Below, one piece after another: positions 56,532-64,000 of a stretch of DNA of 64,000 nt (position 1 is its first letter; each line of letters opens with the position of its first letter). Source of the DNA: an uncultured Pelagibacteraceae bacterium. GTDB lineage: Bacteria > Pseudomonadota > Alphaproteobacteria > Pelagibacterales > Pelagibacteraceae. The stretch is taken from NCBI GenBank assembly GCA_902582475.1, contig CACHSH010000003.1:1-64000 (forward strand), read 5' to 3'. The notes under the pieces are model-generated. The model worked only from the letters and a program-made list of their open reading frames with translations. It had not been told where the DNA came from and did not search any database. Made by a program: the position numbers and the translations under genes.

Positions 56532-56722
56532 TATTAATACAACCAGCTCTTATTAACAGCAATTTCAAAAATAAATTTTTTTAGTAACATTACTTAACAA
56601 GTTCCTAACAATTAATCTAATGTTAGCTATTTAACATCTTACAATTAACATTGTTAATAATGTGTGAAAAATCAAATATAGTGGCGTATTTTGTTCAATA
56701 TATATGTAAATAAATAAAGAAT

Positions 56723-56735
56723 TATCAATGTTTTA
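56723..56735 (+). promoter_or_regulatory. IHF-consensus site in the oriC gap
   Basis: TATCAATGTTTTA fits WATCAA-N4-TTR exactly. Origins of other alphaproteobacteria contain IHF sites. In DNA this AT-rich the chance frequency of such a match is not negligible. Confidence 0.45.
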
Positions 56736-56791
56736 CAAATCAACATGACCTATTACATTAAATATATTTTAAACTTATATTATTAATTATT

Positions 56792-57799
56792 ATGAACAAA
56801 CTTAAAGATTGCATAGTCAATAAAAATACCTCAAATACTCCTGTATGGTTTATGAGACAGGCGGGTAGGTACTTGCCGGAATTTCAAAAAATAAGGAAAG
56901 AAAATCCAGATTTTATTAAACTTTGTTTGAATAGTGATTTAGTCAAAGAAATTACCATCCAACCTTTGGATAGATTTGATCTTGATGCTGCGATAATATT
57001 TTCAGATATTTTAATAATACCTTATGGTTTAGGACAAAAAGTTGAGTTTAAAAAAGGCTTTGGGCCAGAACTAGGAAAATTAGATATCCAACAAATACTC
57101 AATGTGAGTGATAACGATTTTATCTCAAAAGTAGAACCTGTTTATGAAGGCATTAGCAAGGTAAAAAAAAAAATTAAAAACAAAGATCTAATCGGATTTG
57201 TAGGTGCGCCCTGGACATTACTTTTATATATGGTTAATAGAAAATCACCAAAAAAAAATTTTAATTTTAATGATATTAGCAAAGATGAATCATTAGTTAA
57301 TAAATTATTAAACAAATTAGAAAATATAATTTGCTTACACATAAAAAAACAAATAGAAGCTGGGGCTAATGTAATCCAAATTTTTGACTCATGGGCGGGT
57401 TTGTTGCCGGGGAAAGAGCTGCGGAAATATTGTTTTATGCCCACATTTAAAATCGTAGAATATGTAAAGTCGTTGAAAGTACCGGTAATTTGTTTCCCCA
57501 GAGGTATAGCAAAAAAATATACCGATTTTATCGAAATAGTTAAACCAGATTGTATTAGCATAGATTACGAGCTCGATCCCAATTGGATAAAAACAAAATT
57601 TAAAAGAATACCAATACAAGGCGGACTTGATCCAAAAACTCTATTAGGGGATCGCACAAAAGTAAAAAAGGAAGTCGAAAAGTACTTAGACATATTTTCT
57701 GGCCATCCTTATGTTTTTAACTTGGGACATGGCGTGCTCCCAGAAACAAAACCAGATATTATAAAATACATAGTTGATCTTGTGAGACAAAAAAAATGA
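56792..57799 (+). CDS. hemE: Uroporphyrinogen decarboxylase
   Basis: HemE (335 aa) decarboxylates uroporphyrinogen III to coproporphyrinogen III. WFMRQAGRYLPEFQKIRKENPDF is the signature (substrate Arg), and DLDAAIIFSDILIIPYGLG, GFVGAPWTLLLYM, FDSWAGLLPGKELRKY and VPVICFPRG follow. The length is normal. Upstream is the oriC gap; a TATATT ends about 10 bp before the ATG and I see no Shine-Dalgarno. Its stop overlaps hemH by 4 nt. Confidence 0.97.
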   Translation: MNKLKDCIVNKNTSNTPVWFMRQAGRYLPEFQKIRKENPDFIKLCLNSDLVKEITIQPLDRFDLDAAIIFSDILIIPYGLGQKVEFKKGFGPELGKLDIQQILNVSDNDFISKVEPVYEGISKVKKKIKNKDLIGFVGAPWTLLLYMVNRKSPKKNFNFNDISKDESLVNKLLNKLENIICLHIKKQIEAGANVIQIFDSWAGLLPGKELRKYCFMPTFKIVEYVKSLKVPVICFPRGIAKKYTDFIEIVKPDCISIDYELDPNWIKTKFKRIPIQGGLDPKTLLGDRTKVKKEVEKYLDIFSGHPYVFNLGHGVLPETKPDIIKYIVDLVRQKK

Positions 57800-58794
57800 A
57801 AGAAGACCACCCAAAAGTTAATTATGGAAAAACAGGTTTGCTTTTAATTAATTTGGGCACACCTGACTCCACAAGTTGGTTGGACATAAGAAAATATTTA
57901 AAAGAGTTTTTGTCTGACAAAAGAGTAATAGAGGTTAACCCGGTTTTGTGGCAAATCATATTAAACCTTTTTATACTAAATCTACGCCCTTCGAAGACCG
58001 CAAAAGCTTATAAGGAAATTTGGATGAAAAAAGAAAATATGTCCCCACTTCGATATTATACTATCATGCAAACTAAAAAATTATCAGAAAAATTAGCAAA
58101 TGAAAATTTCATAATTGATTATGCTATGAGATATGGGAGTCCAAGTATAAAAAGTAAAATGCAAGAACTTAAAAAAAAAGGATGTGAGAATATTATAATC
58201 CTTCCCCTCTACCCTCAATATGCTGCAGCGACGACAGCAACAGTTTGCGACGAAGTATATAGAACTTTAATGAAAATGAGATGGCAACCCAGCCTTCAAA
58301 TAATACCGCATTATGAATCTGAACCTTTATATATTTCAGCTCTAGAAAAAAGTTTAAATAAAAAAATTACAGAAATAAATTGGTCCCCAGATATAGTTGT
58401 CGCTTCCTACCATGGCATTCCAAAGAAGTACTTTGAAAAAGGAGATCCATATCATTGTTATTGTCAAAAAACTTCAAGACTTTTGTCAGAAAAATTTACT
58501 AAATTCCCAATAAAAACAACATTCCAATCAAGATTTGGGCCACAGGAGTGGTTGCAACCTTACACTGATAAAACCCTAGAGAGTTTACCTAAAGAAGGTA
58601 AAAAAAATATATTGGTAATCTGTCCTGGATTTTCCTCAGATTGTGTAGAAACGCTAGAGGAGATATCTATTCAAGGAAAGAAAAGTTTTTTAGATAACGG
58701 CGGAAAAAATTTTGATGTTGTCCCTTGCCTAAATGATGGGGACGATCATATTAACTTATTAGACCATTTAACAAAAAAATATCTTCCTAAATGA
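57796..58794 (+). CDS. hemH: Ferrochelatase
   Basis: HemH (332 aa) inserts iron into protoporphyrin IX. GLLLINLGTPDSTSWLDIRKYLKEFLSD at the N-terminus; the catalytic His lies in VVASYHGIPKKYFEKGDPYHCYCQKT and the metal-transfer Glu in FSSDCVETLEEI. A PYQ-type end is weak and no C-terminal Fe-S cysteine cluster is visible. It overlaps hemJ by 4 nt. Confidence 0.96.
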   Translation: MKEDHPKVNYGKTGLLLINLGTPDSTSWLDIRKYLKEFLSDKRVIEVNPVLWQIILNLFILNLRPSKTAKAYKEIWMKKENMSPLRYYTIMQTKKLSEKLANENFIIDYAMRYGSPSIKSKMQELKKKGCENIIILPLYPQYAAATTATVCDEVYRTLMKMRWQPSLQIIPHYESEPLYISALEKSLNKKITEINWSPDIVVASYHGIPKKYFEKGDPYHCYCQKTSRLLSEKFTKFPIKTTFQSRFGPQEWLQPYTDKTLESLPKEGKKNILVICPGFSSDCVETLEEISIQGKKSFLDNGGKNFDVVPCLNDGDDHINLLDHLTKKYLPK

Positions 58795-59222
58795 ATGTAT
58801 ATTTAACATTTAAAGCGTTACATCTGATCGCGATCATCTCGTGGATGGCAGGTCTACTTTATCTGCCAAGAATTTTTGTCTATCATGCTGAAACCAAAAA
58901 TATAGAAGTAAGTAAAACTTTTAAAATTATGGAGAGAAGATTGTTTGTTTACATAATGAATCCAGCAATGATCTTATCTTGGCTTTTCGGTTTTATACTT
59001 ATTCATTCAATTGGTTTACAATCTTTCAAAGAATTTTGGCTTGTTGCCAAGCTTATCCTGGTTATTGCTTTAACATTTTATCATTTCTTTTTGTTTAGCT
59101 GCTTAAAGAAATTCAGCATAAATGAAAACAATTACCAGCCTAAATTTTTCAGAATTATCAATGAGGTTCCTACAATTTTACTGATCGCAGTAATATTTCT
59201 TGTTGTTTTCAAGCCTATTTAG
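58791..59222 (+). CDS. hemJ: Protoporphyrinogen IX oxidase HemJ
   Basis: HemJ (143 aa) is the membrane protoporphyrinogen oxidase used by most alphaproteobacteria. KALHLIAIISWMAGLLYLPRIFVYHAE has the conserved His (heme ligand) and WMAGLLYLPR; three more helices with WLLVAKLILVIALTFYHFFLF-type residues (LVAKLILVIALTFYHF) follow. It sits in hemE-hemH-hemJ, so the last three heme steps except ring-closing oxidase HemF/N are here. Confidence 0.95.
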   Translation: MNVYLTFKALHLIAIISWMAGLLYLPRIFVYHAETKNIEVSKTFKIMERRLFVYIMNPAMILSWLFGFILIHSIGLQSFKEFWLVAKLILVIALTFYHFFLFSCLKKFSINENNYQPKFFRIINEVPTILLIAVIFLVVFKPI

Positions 59223-59224
59223 AC

Positions 59225-59254
59225 TTGAATATTAAAATTAAATAACTATATTAT
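59225..59254 (+). promoter_or_regulatory. Candidate sigma-70 promoter of rho
   Basis: TTGAAT (59225-59230), 18 bp, TATTAT (59249-59254), 28 bp before the rho ATG. The expected leader is about 22 nt, too short for the long autoregulated rho leader known in E. coli. Confidence 0.5.
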
Positions 59255-59282
59255 ACGTACTTACCTTAAAGACAATAATCTT

Positions 59283-60554
59283 ATGAATTTACAAGAACTA
59301 AAGAAAAAAACGCCGGCAGAGCTTATATCACAGGCAGAAAAACTTGGTATTGAAAATCCTAGTACACTCAGGAAACAGGAAATCTTATTTTCTATCTTAA
59401 AAAAATTAGCAGAAAAAAATGAGCAAATAACTGGTGGCGGTGTTCTAGAAGTATTGCAAGACGGTTTTGGTTTTCTTAGAGCGATAGAGTCTAATTATTT
59501 GCCTGGACCAGATGATATTTATGTTAGTCCTAGTCAAATTAGAAGATTTGGACTAAGAACTGGAGACTCGGTTGAGGGTGAAATAAGAGCACCCAAAGAT
59601 GCAGAAAGATATTTCGCATTATTAAAGGTACAACAGATTAACTTTGAAAATCCAGAAAAAGGAAGAAATAAAATAGCATTTGATAATTTAACGCCACTTT
59701 ATCCTAATCAACAATTAAAAATGGAAGTGGAAAAAAATATCACTGAAAAAAAACCAGATCAAACTCCAAGACTTATTGATCTAGTAAGTCCTATCGGCAA
59801 AGGACAGAGATCTTTAATAATTTCCCCACCAAAAGCTGGTAAAACAATAATATTGCAAAATATCGCACATTCTTTAGCGGCTAATCATCCAGAATGTTAT
59901 TTGATGGTTTTACTAATCGATGAAAGGCCCGAGGAAGTTACAGACATGCAGAGAACTGTAAAGGGAGAGGTTATAAGCTCAACTTTTGATGAGCCAGCCT
60001 CGAGACACGTGGCTGTTGCTGAAATGGTTATTGAAAAAGCAAAAAGATTAGTTGAACATAAGAAAGACGTTGTAATTCTCTTAGACTCAATAACAAGGTT
60101 AGGAAGAGCTTACAATGCAGTTGTTCCAAGCTCTGGAAAGGTTCTAACCGGAGGTGTAGATGCAAACGCACTCCAGCGTCCAAAGAGATTTTTTGGGGCA
60201 GCAAGAAATGTTGAACAAGGTGGTTCATTAACAATTATATCAACAGCTCTTGTTGATACAGGAAGCAGAATGGACGAAGTAATTTTTGAAGAGTTTAAAG
60301 GAACAGGAAATTCAGAATTAATTCTTGATAGAAAGGTTGCTGATAAGAGAATTTATCCAGCTGTTGATATAACAAGATCAGGAACGAGAAGAGAAGAGTT
60401 ATTATTTAAAAAAGAAGATCTAACCAAAATGAATGTTCTTAGAAGAATAATAAGCCCAATGGGAACAATGGATGGAATAGAATTCTTAATTTCTAAACTT
60501 AAAAATACAAAAAATAACGCTGATTTTTTCATTTCAATGAATAAACCGAACTAG
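59283..60554 (+). CDS. rho: Transcription termination factor Rho
   Basis: Rho (423 aa) is the hexameric RNA helicase ending untranslated transcripts. An N-terminal RNA-binding domain ([24 protein letters not shown], then [45 protein letters not shown]), Walker [17 protein letters not shown] (~181) and Walker [17 protein letters not shown], with the Q and R loops ([22 protein letters not shown]) present. With so few intrinsic terminators between convergent genes here, Rho likely has a heavy load. Confidence 0.98.
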   Translation: MNLQELKKKTPAELISQAEKLGIENPSTLRKQEILFSILKKLAEKNEQITGGGVLEVLQDGFGFLRAIESNYLPGPDDIYVSPSQIRRFGLRTGDSVEGEIRAPKDAERYFALLKVQQINFENPEKGRNKIAFDNLTPLYPNQQLKMEVEKNITEKKPDQTPRLIDLVSPIGKGQRSLIISPPKAGKTIILQNIAHSLAANHPECYLMVLLIDERPEEVTDMQRTVKGEVISSTFDEPASRHVAVAEMVIEKAKRLVEHKKDVVILLDSITRLGRAYNAVVPSSGKVLTGGVDANALQRPKRFFGAARNVEQGGSLTIISTALVDTGSRMDEVIFEEFKGTGNSELILDRKVADKRIYPAVDITRSGTRREELLFKKEDLTKMNVLRRIISPMGTMDGIEFLISKLKNTKNNADFFISMNKPN

Positions 60555-60560
60555 TATTAG

Positions 60561-60590
60561 TTGACCTTTAGAAAATTCTTGTAATATAAT
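60561..60590 (+). promoter_or_regulatory. Sigma-70 promoter of tRNA-Gly
   Basis: TTGACC (60561-60566), 18-bp spacer, TATAAT (60585-60590). The start of the tRNA (60600) lies about 9 bp downstream, near the expected transcription start, so the 5' leader is minimal. Confidence 0.75.
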
Positions 60591-60599
60591 GTTTAAAAA

Positions 60600-60674
60600 G
60601 CGGGAGTAGCTCAGTGGTAGAGCGAAACGTTGCCAACGTTTAGGCCGAGGGTTCAATTCCCTTCTCCCGCTCCA
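60600..60674 (+). tRNA. tRNA-Gly (anticodon GCC)
   Basis: A complete cloverleaf. The acceptor stem GCGGGAG pairs with CTCCCGC, the D arm is GCTCAGTGGTAGAGC, the anticodon loop TTGCCAA presents GCC (60632-60634) between AAACG and CGTTT, and the T arm contains GGTTCAATTCC. The discriminator base is T and CCA is encoded (60672-60674). It decodes GGY glycine codons. Confidence 0.97.
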
Positions 60675-60736
60675 TTAAAGCGAAAATTAATCTTAAAATT
60701 TATTTATATTTATTTTTCTTTTTGCTATAATAAATT

Positions 60737-61075
60737 ATGTCTGATCTAGCCGATAAAAAATGTATTCCGTGTGAAGGTGGTATTCCAAGCTTTGATAAAA
60801 CGGAAATACACAAATATTTAAAAAAAGTGGACGGGTGGGATGTCAAAAATGATAAAGATGAAATTTATTATTTAATTAAGGAGTTTAAATTTAAAAATTT
60901 TTTAGAAAGCCAAAATTTCGTAAATAAAGTTGGTTCAATAGCTGAAGCTGAAGGTCATCACCCAGATATATCTTTTGGTTGGGGCTATGCTAAAATAAAA
61001 ATTTTCACTCATGCAATAAAAGGTTTACACGAAAGTGATTTCGTGCTTGCAGCCAAAGTCGATAGAATATCTTAG
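60737..61075 (+). CDS. Pterin-4a-carbinolamine dehydratase family protein
   Basis: A 112-aa PCD/DCoH-like protein. EAEGHHPDISFGWGYAKIKI contains the His-His catalytic pair of 4a-hydroxytetrahydrobiopterin dehydratase, followed by FTHAIKGLHESDFVLAAKVD. The N-terminal 15 residues have KKCIPCEGGIP, a Cys-rich start common in bacterial members. It recycles pterin cofactor or has a related role. It shares 4 bp of stop codons with purH. Confidence 0.9.
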   Translation: MSDLADKKCIPCEGGIPSFDKTEIHKYLKKVDGWDVKNDKDEIYYLIKEFKFKNFLESQNFVNKVGSIAEAEGHHPDISFGWGYAKIKIFTHAIKGLHESDFVLAAKVDRIS

Positions 61076-62619
61076 TGATTAAAATGTCTAGTACCTGTAA
61101 AGACCATTTTTACTTTTGCTTTATTTGCTAAAGCTATTGATTTTTTATCACGTATTGATCCACCTGGTTGAATTATTAATTTTACCCCGGCTTTAATCAA
61201 TTTTTTTATCCCATCAGGAAAGGGAAAAAAGGCATCAGAAGCTGCAATTGAATTTTTTAACTTCTTCCTCTGAAATTTCTTTGCTTTTTCTACTGCTATT
61301 TTACAACTATCCACACGGCTTGGTTGTCCAGCTCCGATACCAATAGTTGAAAATTTGTTAGAAATCACAATTGAATTTGATTTTACAAACTTACAAACAT
61401 TCATTGAAAATTCTGCAAATTTTAATTCTTTTTTGGTTGGTTTCAAAGCAGTTACATATTTAATCTTTTTAAAATCAAATATTTTATTATTTTTATCTTG
61501 AACTAAAAAGGAATTACCAAAGCTCTTGATTTGTAAGTTCGATTTTTCTTTAAATTTTGAGATATCAATCAGAATTAAATTTTTCTTTGAAAGAAGAATT
61601 TTCAATGCCTTTTTATCAAACTTCTTAGCTAAAATTACTTCAAAAAAAGTTTTTGAAATTTCTTTTGCAATCTTTTTATTTACAGGAAAATTACATGCAA
61701 CTATACCACCAAATGCACTAATTGGATCACAAGATAAAGACTCTTGGTAAGATCTTAATGGAGATTTATTTATCGATACCCCTGACGGATTTGCGTGTTT
61801 GACAATTACTGTTCCAGTATTTTTTAAAGATGACAAAATATCTAAACTTGCAAAAATATCATTGTAGTTATTATAGCTTAAGCTCTTACCAGCTATTTGT
61901 TTTAAACCAATCCCTTCGGTGCTAGTATCATTTACATATATGGTACTTCTTTGATGTGGGTTTTCACCATATCTAAGTTGAGCTAATTTTTTTCCTGGTA
62001 TTGTCTTCTTTTCTGGAAAATTAATACCTAATTCCCTATTAAACCAATTCGATACCATAGAGTCATAATAAGCAGTTAGATTAAATGCTTTACTGGCCAT
62101 ATTTTTTCTAAACTCTAAATTGGTAGATCCTTTATTTTTTTTTAATTGATTGATTAGAGATTTATAATCGTATTCATCTGTAATTACAGATACGTCTCTA
62201 AAATTTTTTGCAGCAGCTCTTACCATTGCTGGCCCACCAATATCTATATTTTCAATAATACTATTTGAATTTTTATTGCTCAAAACGGTTTTTTGAAAAG
62301 GATAAAAATTTACTACAAGTAGATCAATGTTTTTAAATTTATTTTTTTTCATTTGGATTTGATGTTTTTTGTTTGATCTATTATTTAAAATTCCAGCATG
62401 AATTTTCGGATGAAGTGTTTTTACTCTACCATCTAACATTTCATTGAATTTTGTATATTTTGAAACTTCTGTACAACTAAAACCAAGTTTCTTTATTTCT
62501 TTAAAAGTACCACCTGAGCTAATTAAATTTACGTTATATTTTTTTAAAACAGATAATACCTTTTCAAGGTTAGATTTATCAGAAACAGATATCAGTGCGT
62601 TTGTAATTTTTTTTAACAT
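61072..62619 (-). CDS. purH: Bifunctional AICAR transformylase/IMP cyclohydrolase
   Basis: PurH (515 aa) carries out the last two steps of IMP synthesis. The N-terminal cyclohydrolase (MGS-like: ALISVSDKSNLEKVL, DGRVKTLHPKIHAGIL, NIDIGGPAMVRAAAKN) leads into the transformylase (LRYGENPHQRSTIYV, VKHANPSGVSI, SAFGGIVACNFPV, IGIGAGQPSRVDS). Histidine synthesis (hisF makes AICAR) feeds directly into this enzyme, and both are in this window. Confidence 0.97.
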   Translation of the reverse strand: MLKKITNALISVSDKSNLEKVLSVLKKYNVNLISSGGTFKEIKKLGFSCTEVSKYTKFNEMLDGRVKTLHPKIHAGILNNRSNKKHQIQMKKNKFKNIDLLVVNFYPFQKTVLSNKNSNSIIENIDIGGPAMVRAAAKNFRDVSVITDEYDYKSLINQLKKNKGSTNLEFRKNMASKAFNLTAYYDSMVSNWFNRELGINFPEKKTIPGKKLAQLRYGENPHQRSTIYVNDTSTEGIGLKQIAGKSLSYNNYNDIFASLDILSSLKNTGTVIVKHANPSGVSINKSPLRSYQESLSCDPISAFGGIVACNFPVNKKIAKEISKTFFEVILAKKFDKKALKILLSKKNLILIDISKFKEKSNLQIKSFGNSFLVQDKNNKIFDFKKIKYVTALKPTKKELKFAEFSMNVCKFVKSNSIVISNKFSTIGIGAGQPSRVDSCKIAVEKAKKFQRKKLKNSIAASDAFFPFPDGIKKLIKAGVKLIIQPGGSIRDKKSIALANKAKVKMVFTGTRHFNH

Positions 62620-62622
62620 AAA

Positions 62623-64000
62623 CTAATTAGATCGTTTTAACTCCCATTTAATATCAGCATCTTCATTTTTTGTATTCCCATATATTACAATGCATTGATT
62701 ATTTAATACTTTATTACTACCTAAAAATAATCCTTTTTCAATTTGTAAATCTTGATCATTAGACAAAAAAATCCATGATTTGTTTTTACTAATTTGTAAA
62801 AGTATACTTTTGCCGCTAACAGTCTGTACTGCATTTATGCCAGGGTAAATATGGAATCTAATACTATAATTAGATCCATTTGAAATATTTTTTTTCTTTA
62901 TTAAGGTATCCGTTCCAATTATATCACCATTTTTTTTAAAAAATTTAATTAACCTTTTATGCAAATAACCAAATTTATCTAAATATGCATTATGTGTTGC
63001 TGTAATACGAATATCTGTCTTACTTTCAGTTCTGTCTGTGTCGAATACTTTGAAACTACTGCTAATTGTTGGTCCGTAAGTTTTATTTATAAAATCGCTT
63101 TTTTGAAATTTAACTACAGATGTGTCATTCATACAAAGAGTAGATTGAGCAGAAGTAAATTTACTTATTAGCTGAGTTTTTTTTGATATCTTTCTTCCGT
63201 AGCCACAATTAGTAATAATTTTGTTACTTTCATTCAAATATTCGAAAGACAAAGGTCCCGACTGATAATCTCTCGAAAACTGCTGTATTGGTGGTTCTCC
63301 AGAGTCAAAATATAAAATATTTTTTTTATTTTTTATGACTTGTATTTTACCAACTAATTCTAATTTTTTATCGAATCTGTAATTTAATTTTTCAAGATAT
63401 TGAAAAAATTCATCTAAATTCTTTTCTGTTACTCCATTAAACAAAGGCAACTTATTACTTTCATTCCTCAATGAATTCAAACAGATTAAATTTTTTTCAA
63501 TTATTTCATTAAGATAGTCAGGAACTATTTCTTGTGCATTTTTTATCCACTCTTTTATTAATACGAAATATTGAAGAAAAAGTATCAGGTTTTCAGAATT
63601 TCTATTTTTGGGGAAACCGTTTTTATCAAAAGAATTATTTATAATTTTTTTTAGCTCTTTTAGTCCAAAATTATAATTACTAAAATATTCTTTGAAAACT
63701 AAACCAGATAATACTATTGCAGCTAAGCAAGAAATTTTTGTTGTTTCATAAGAAATAATTCTTAAATTTTTCTTTAAAAAATTTATTTGCTTTATTAATG
63801 AAGAAAAAAATATTTTTTGGAATTTATCGTCTTGTTTACTTAAAATTATATCAGCATTTGACACCCATGCTATAGTCCTTTTACTAAGAACATTTTCATT
63901 CCATATATCTTTTTGATAATTTCCATATTTTTTTATCCAATCACTAACTATTTTTTTTATTGTTTCTTTTTCATTCTTTCTATCGATAAGGTTAAGCCAC
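62623..64000 (-). CDS. Heparinase II/III-like protein, truncated by the window edge
   Basis: An open minus-strand frame that stays open to the window edge, so the start lies outside. About 459 residues are visible. The N-terminal part is helical (NLIDRKNEKETIKKIVSDWIKKYGN, VPDYLNEIIEKNL), typical of the alpha-toroid of heparinase II/III proteins. The C-terminal part is beta-rich: LYFDSGEPPIQQFSRDYQSGPLSFEY, IRITATHNAYLDKFGYLHKRL, RFHIYPGINAVQTVSGKSILLQI. Such proteins lie beside purH (often with rsmB) in alphaproteobacteria. The substrate is unknown. Confidence 0.8.
   Translation of the reverse strand, partial: WLNLIDRKNEKETIKKIVSDWIKKYGNYQKDIWNENVLSKRTIAWVSNADIILSKQDDKFQKIFFSSLIKQINFLKKNLRIISYETTKISCLAAIVLSGLVFKEYFSNYNFGLKELKKIINNSFDKNGFPKNRNSENLILFLQYFVLIKEWIKNAQEIVPDYLNEIIEKNLICLNSLRNESNKLPLFNGVTEKNLDEFFQYLEKLNYRFDKKLELVGKIQVIKNKKNILYFDSGEPPIQQFSRDYQSGPLSFEYLNESNKIITNCGYGRKISKKTQLISKFTSAQSTLCMNDTSVVKFQKSDFINKTYGPTISSSFKVFDTDRTESKTDIRITATHNAYLDKFGYLHKRLIKFFKKNGDIIGTDTLIKKKNISNGSNYSIRFHIYPGINAVQTVSGKSILLQISKNKSWIFLSNDQDLQIEKGLFLGSNKVLNNQCIVIYGNTKNEDADIKWELKRSN

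Larger units (their letters stand above)
56516..56791. other. Candidate chromosome origin (oriC) between the PpsR-family gene and hemE
   Basis: A 276-bp AT-rich gap without a gene, between a DUF299/PpsR gene and hemE. In Caulobacter and Rickettsia the origin lies in the same gap. It holds a DnaA box-like TGTGGGTAA (56523-56531, 8/9 against TGTGGATAA), about eight copies of NTAACA in either orientation (56553-56657), an exact TTAACATTGTTAA palindrome (56645-56657) and an IHF consensus (56723-56735). A stretch of nearly pure A/T (56565-56583) could be the unwinding element. parAB and ftsK are within 20 kb. Function is inferred. Confidence 0.75.

Noticed and set aside
60600-60674. tRNA-Gly as an integration site for mobile DNA.
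   Set aside because: No integrase, no direct repeat of the tRNA 3' end and no foreign-looking DNA next to it.
1-64000. CRISPR arrays, insertion sequences, prophage or toxin-antitoxin modules.
   Set aside because: No regularly spaced direct repeats, transposase or phage-like genes, and no toxin-antitoxin pair were seen on either strand.

Overview
The window is about 30% GC, with very short or negative intergenic distances, lysine/asparagine/isoleucine-rich proteins and the classic alphaproteobacterial gene order around the chromosome origin. This points to a streamlined marine alphaproteobacterium of the SAR11 clade (Pelagibacterales). The assignment rests on composition, synteny and protein character, not on a database search. 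I see no insertion sequences, prophage genes, CRISPR arrays or transfer islands; this is core chromosome.

Layout. (1) 1-10.6 kb, all minus: rpsO (partial), rbfA, infB, nusA (reading frame interrupted), metK, lnt, ybeY, phoH, miaB, fur, tsaB. These cover translation and transcription factors, SAM synthesis, lipoprotein acylation and iron regulation. (2) 10.6-21.5 kb, mixed strands: polysaccharide deacetylase, Bax-like glucosaminidase, Nfu Fe-S scaffold, trpS, murJ, malic enzyme, BON lipoprotein, rsmI, a LpoA/LivJ-like lipoprotein-type protein, rdgB. (3) 21.5-30 kb: grpE-dnaK-dnaJ-dapB, nth, a PfkB kinase, then a small ArfA-like ribosome-rescue gene, a degenerate response regulator, a YkuD L,D-transpeptidase, YggS and a ThiE-like protein. 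(4) 30-31 kb: the major porin with an elaborate 5' region and a strong terminator. (5) 31.2-45.7 kb: DUF3576 lipoprotein, leuS, lptE, holA, then parB-parA-rsmG-mnmG-mnmE (minus), ogt, a ubiquinone hydroxylase, ftsK and lolA. (6) 45.7-52 kb: HIT protein and the hisE-F-A-H-B operon, facing hslVU. (7) 52-56.5 kb: Tim44-like, fxsA, secB, dnaQ, coaE, aroE, a 50-residue membrane protein, maf and a PpsR-family regulator. (8) 56.5-60.7 kb: a 276-bp AT-rich gap between the PpsR-family gene and hemE, which is the expected place for oriC, then hemE-hemH-hemJ, rho and tRNA-Gly. (9) 60.7-64 kb: pterin dehydratase, purH and a heparinase II/III-like protein running off the end.

The segregation system (parAB plus two parS-like palindromes inside rsmG), ftsK and the oriC candidate lie within about 20 kb, so this is the origin domain. 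Four head-to-head gene pairs start within 5 bp of each other or overlap, and several convergent pairs share stop-codon bases, so only two intrinsic terminators are obvious. The items most worth a second look are the ArfA-like gene with a CTG start coupled by a CTGA overlap, the disrupted nusA with a terminator hairpin immediately before its ribosome-binding site, the two head-to-head pairs whose start codons share the palindromes ATGCAT and CATG, and the repeat-rich oriC gap.
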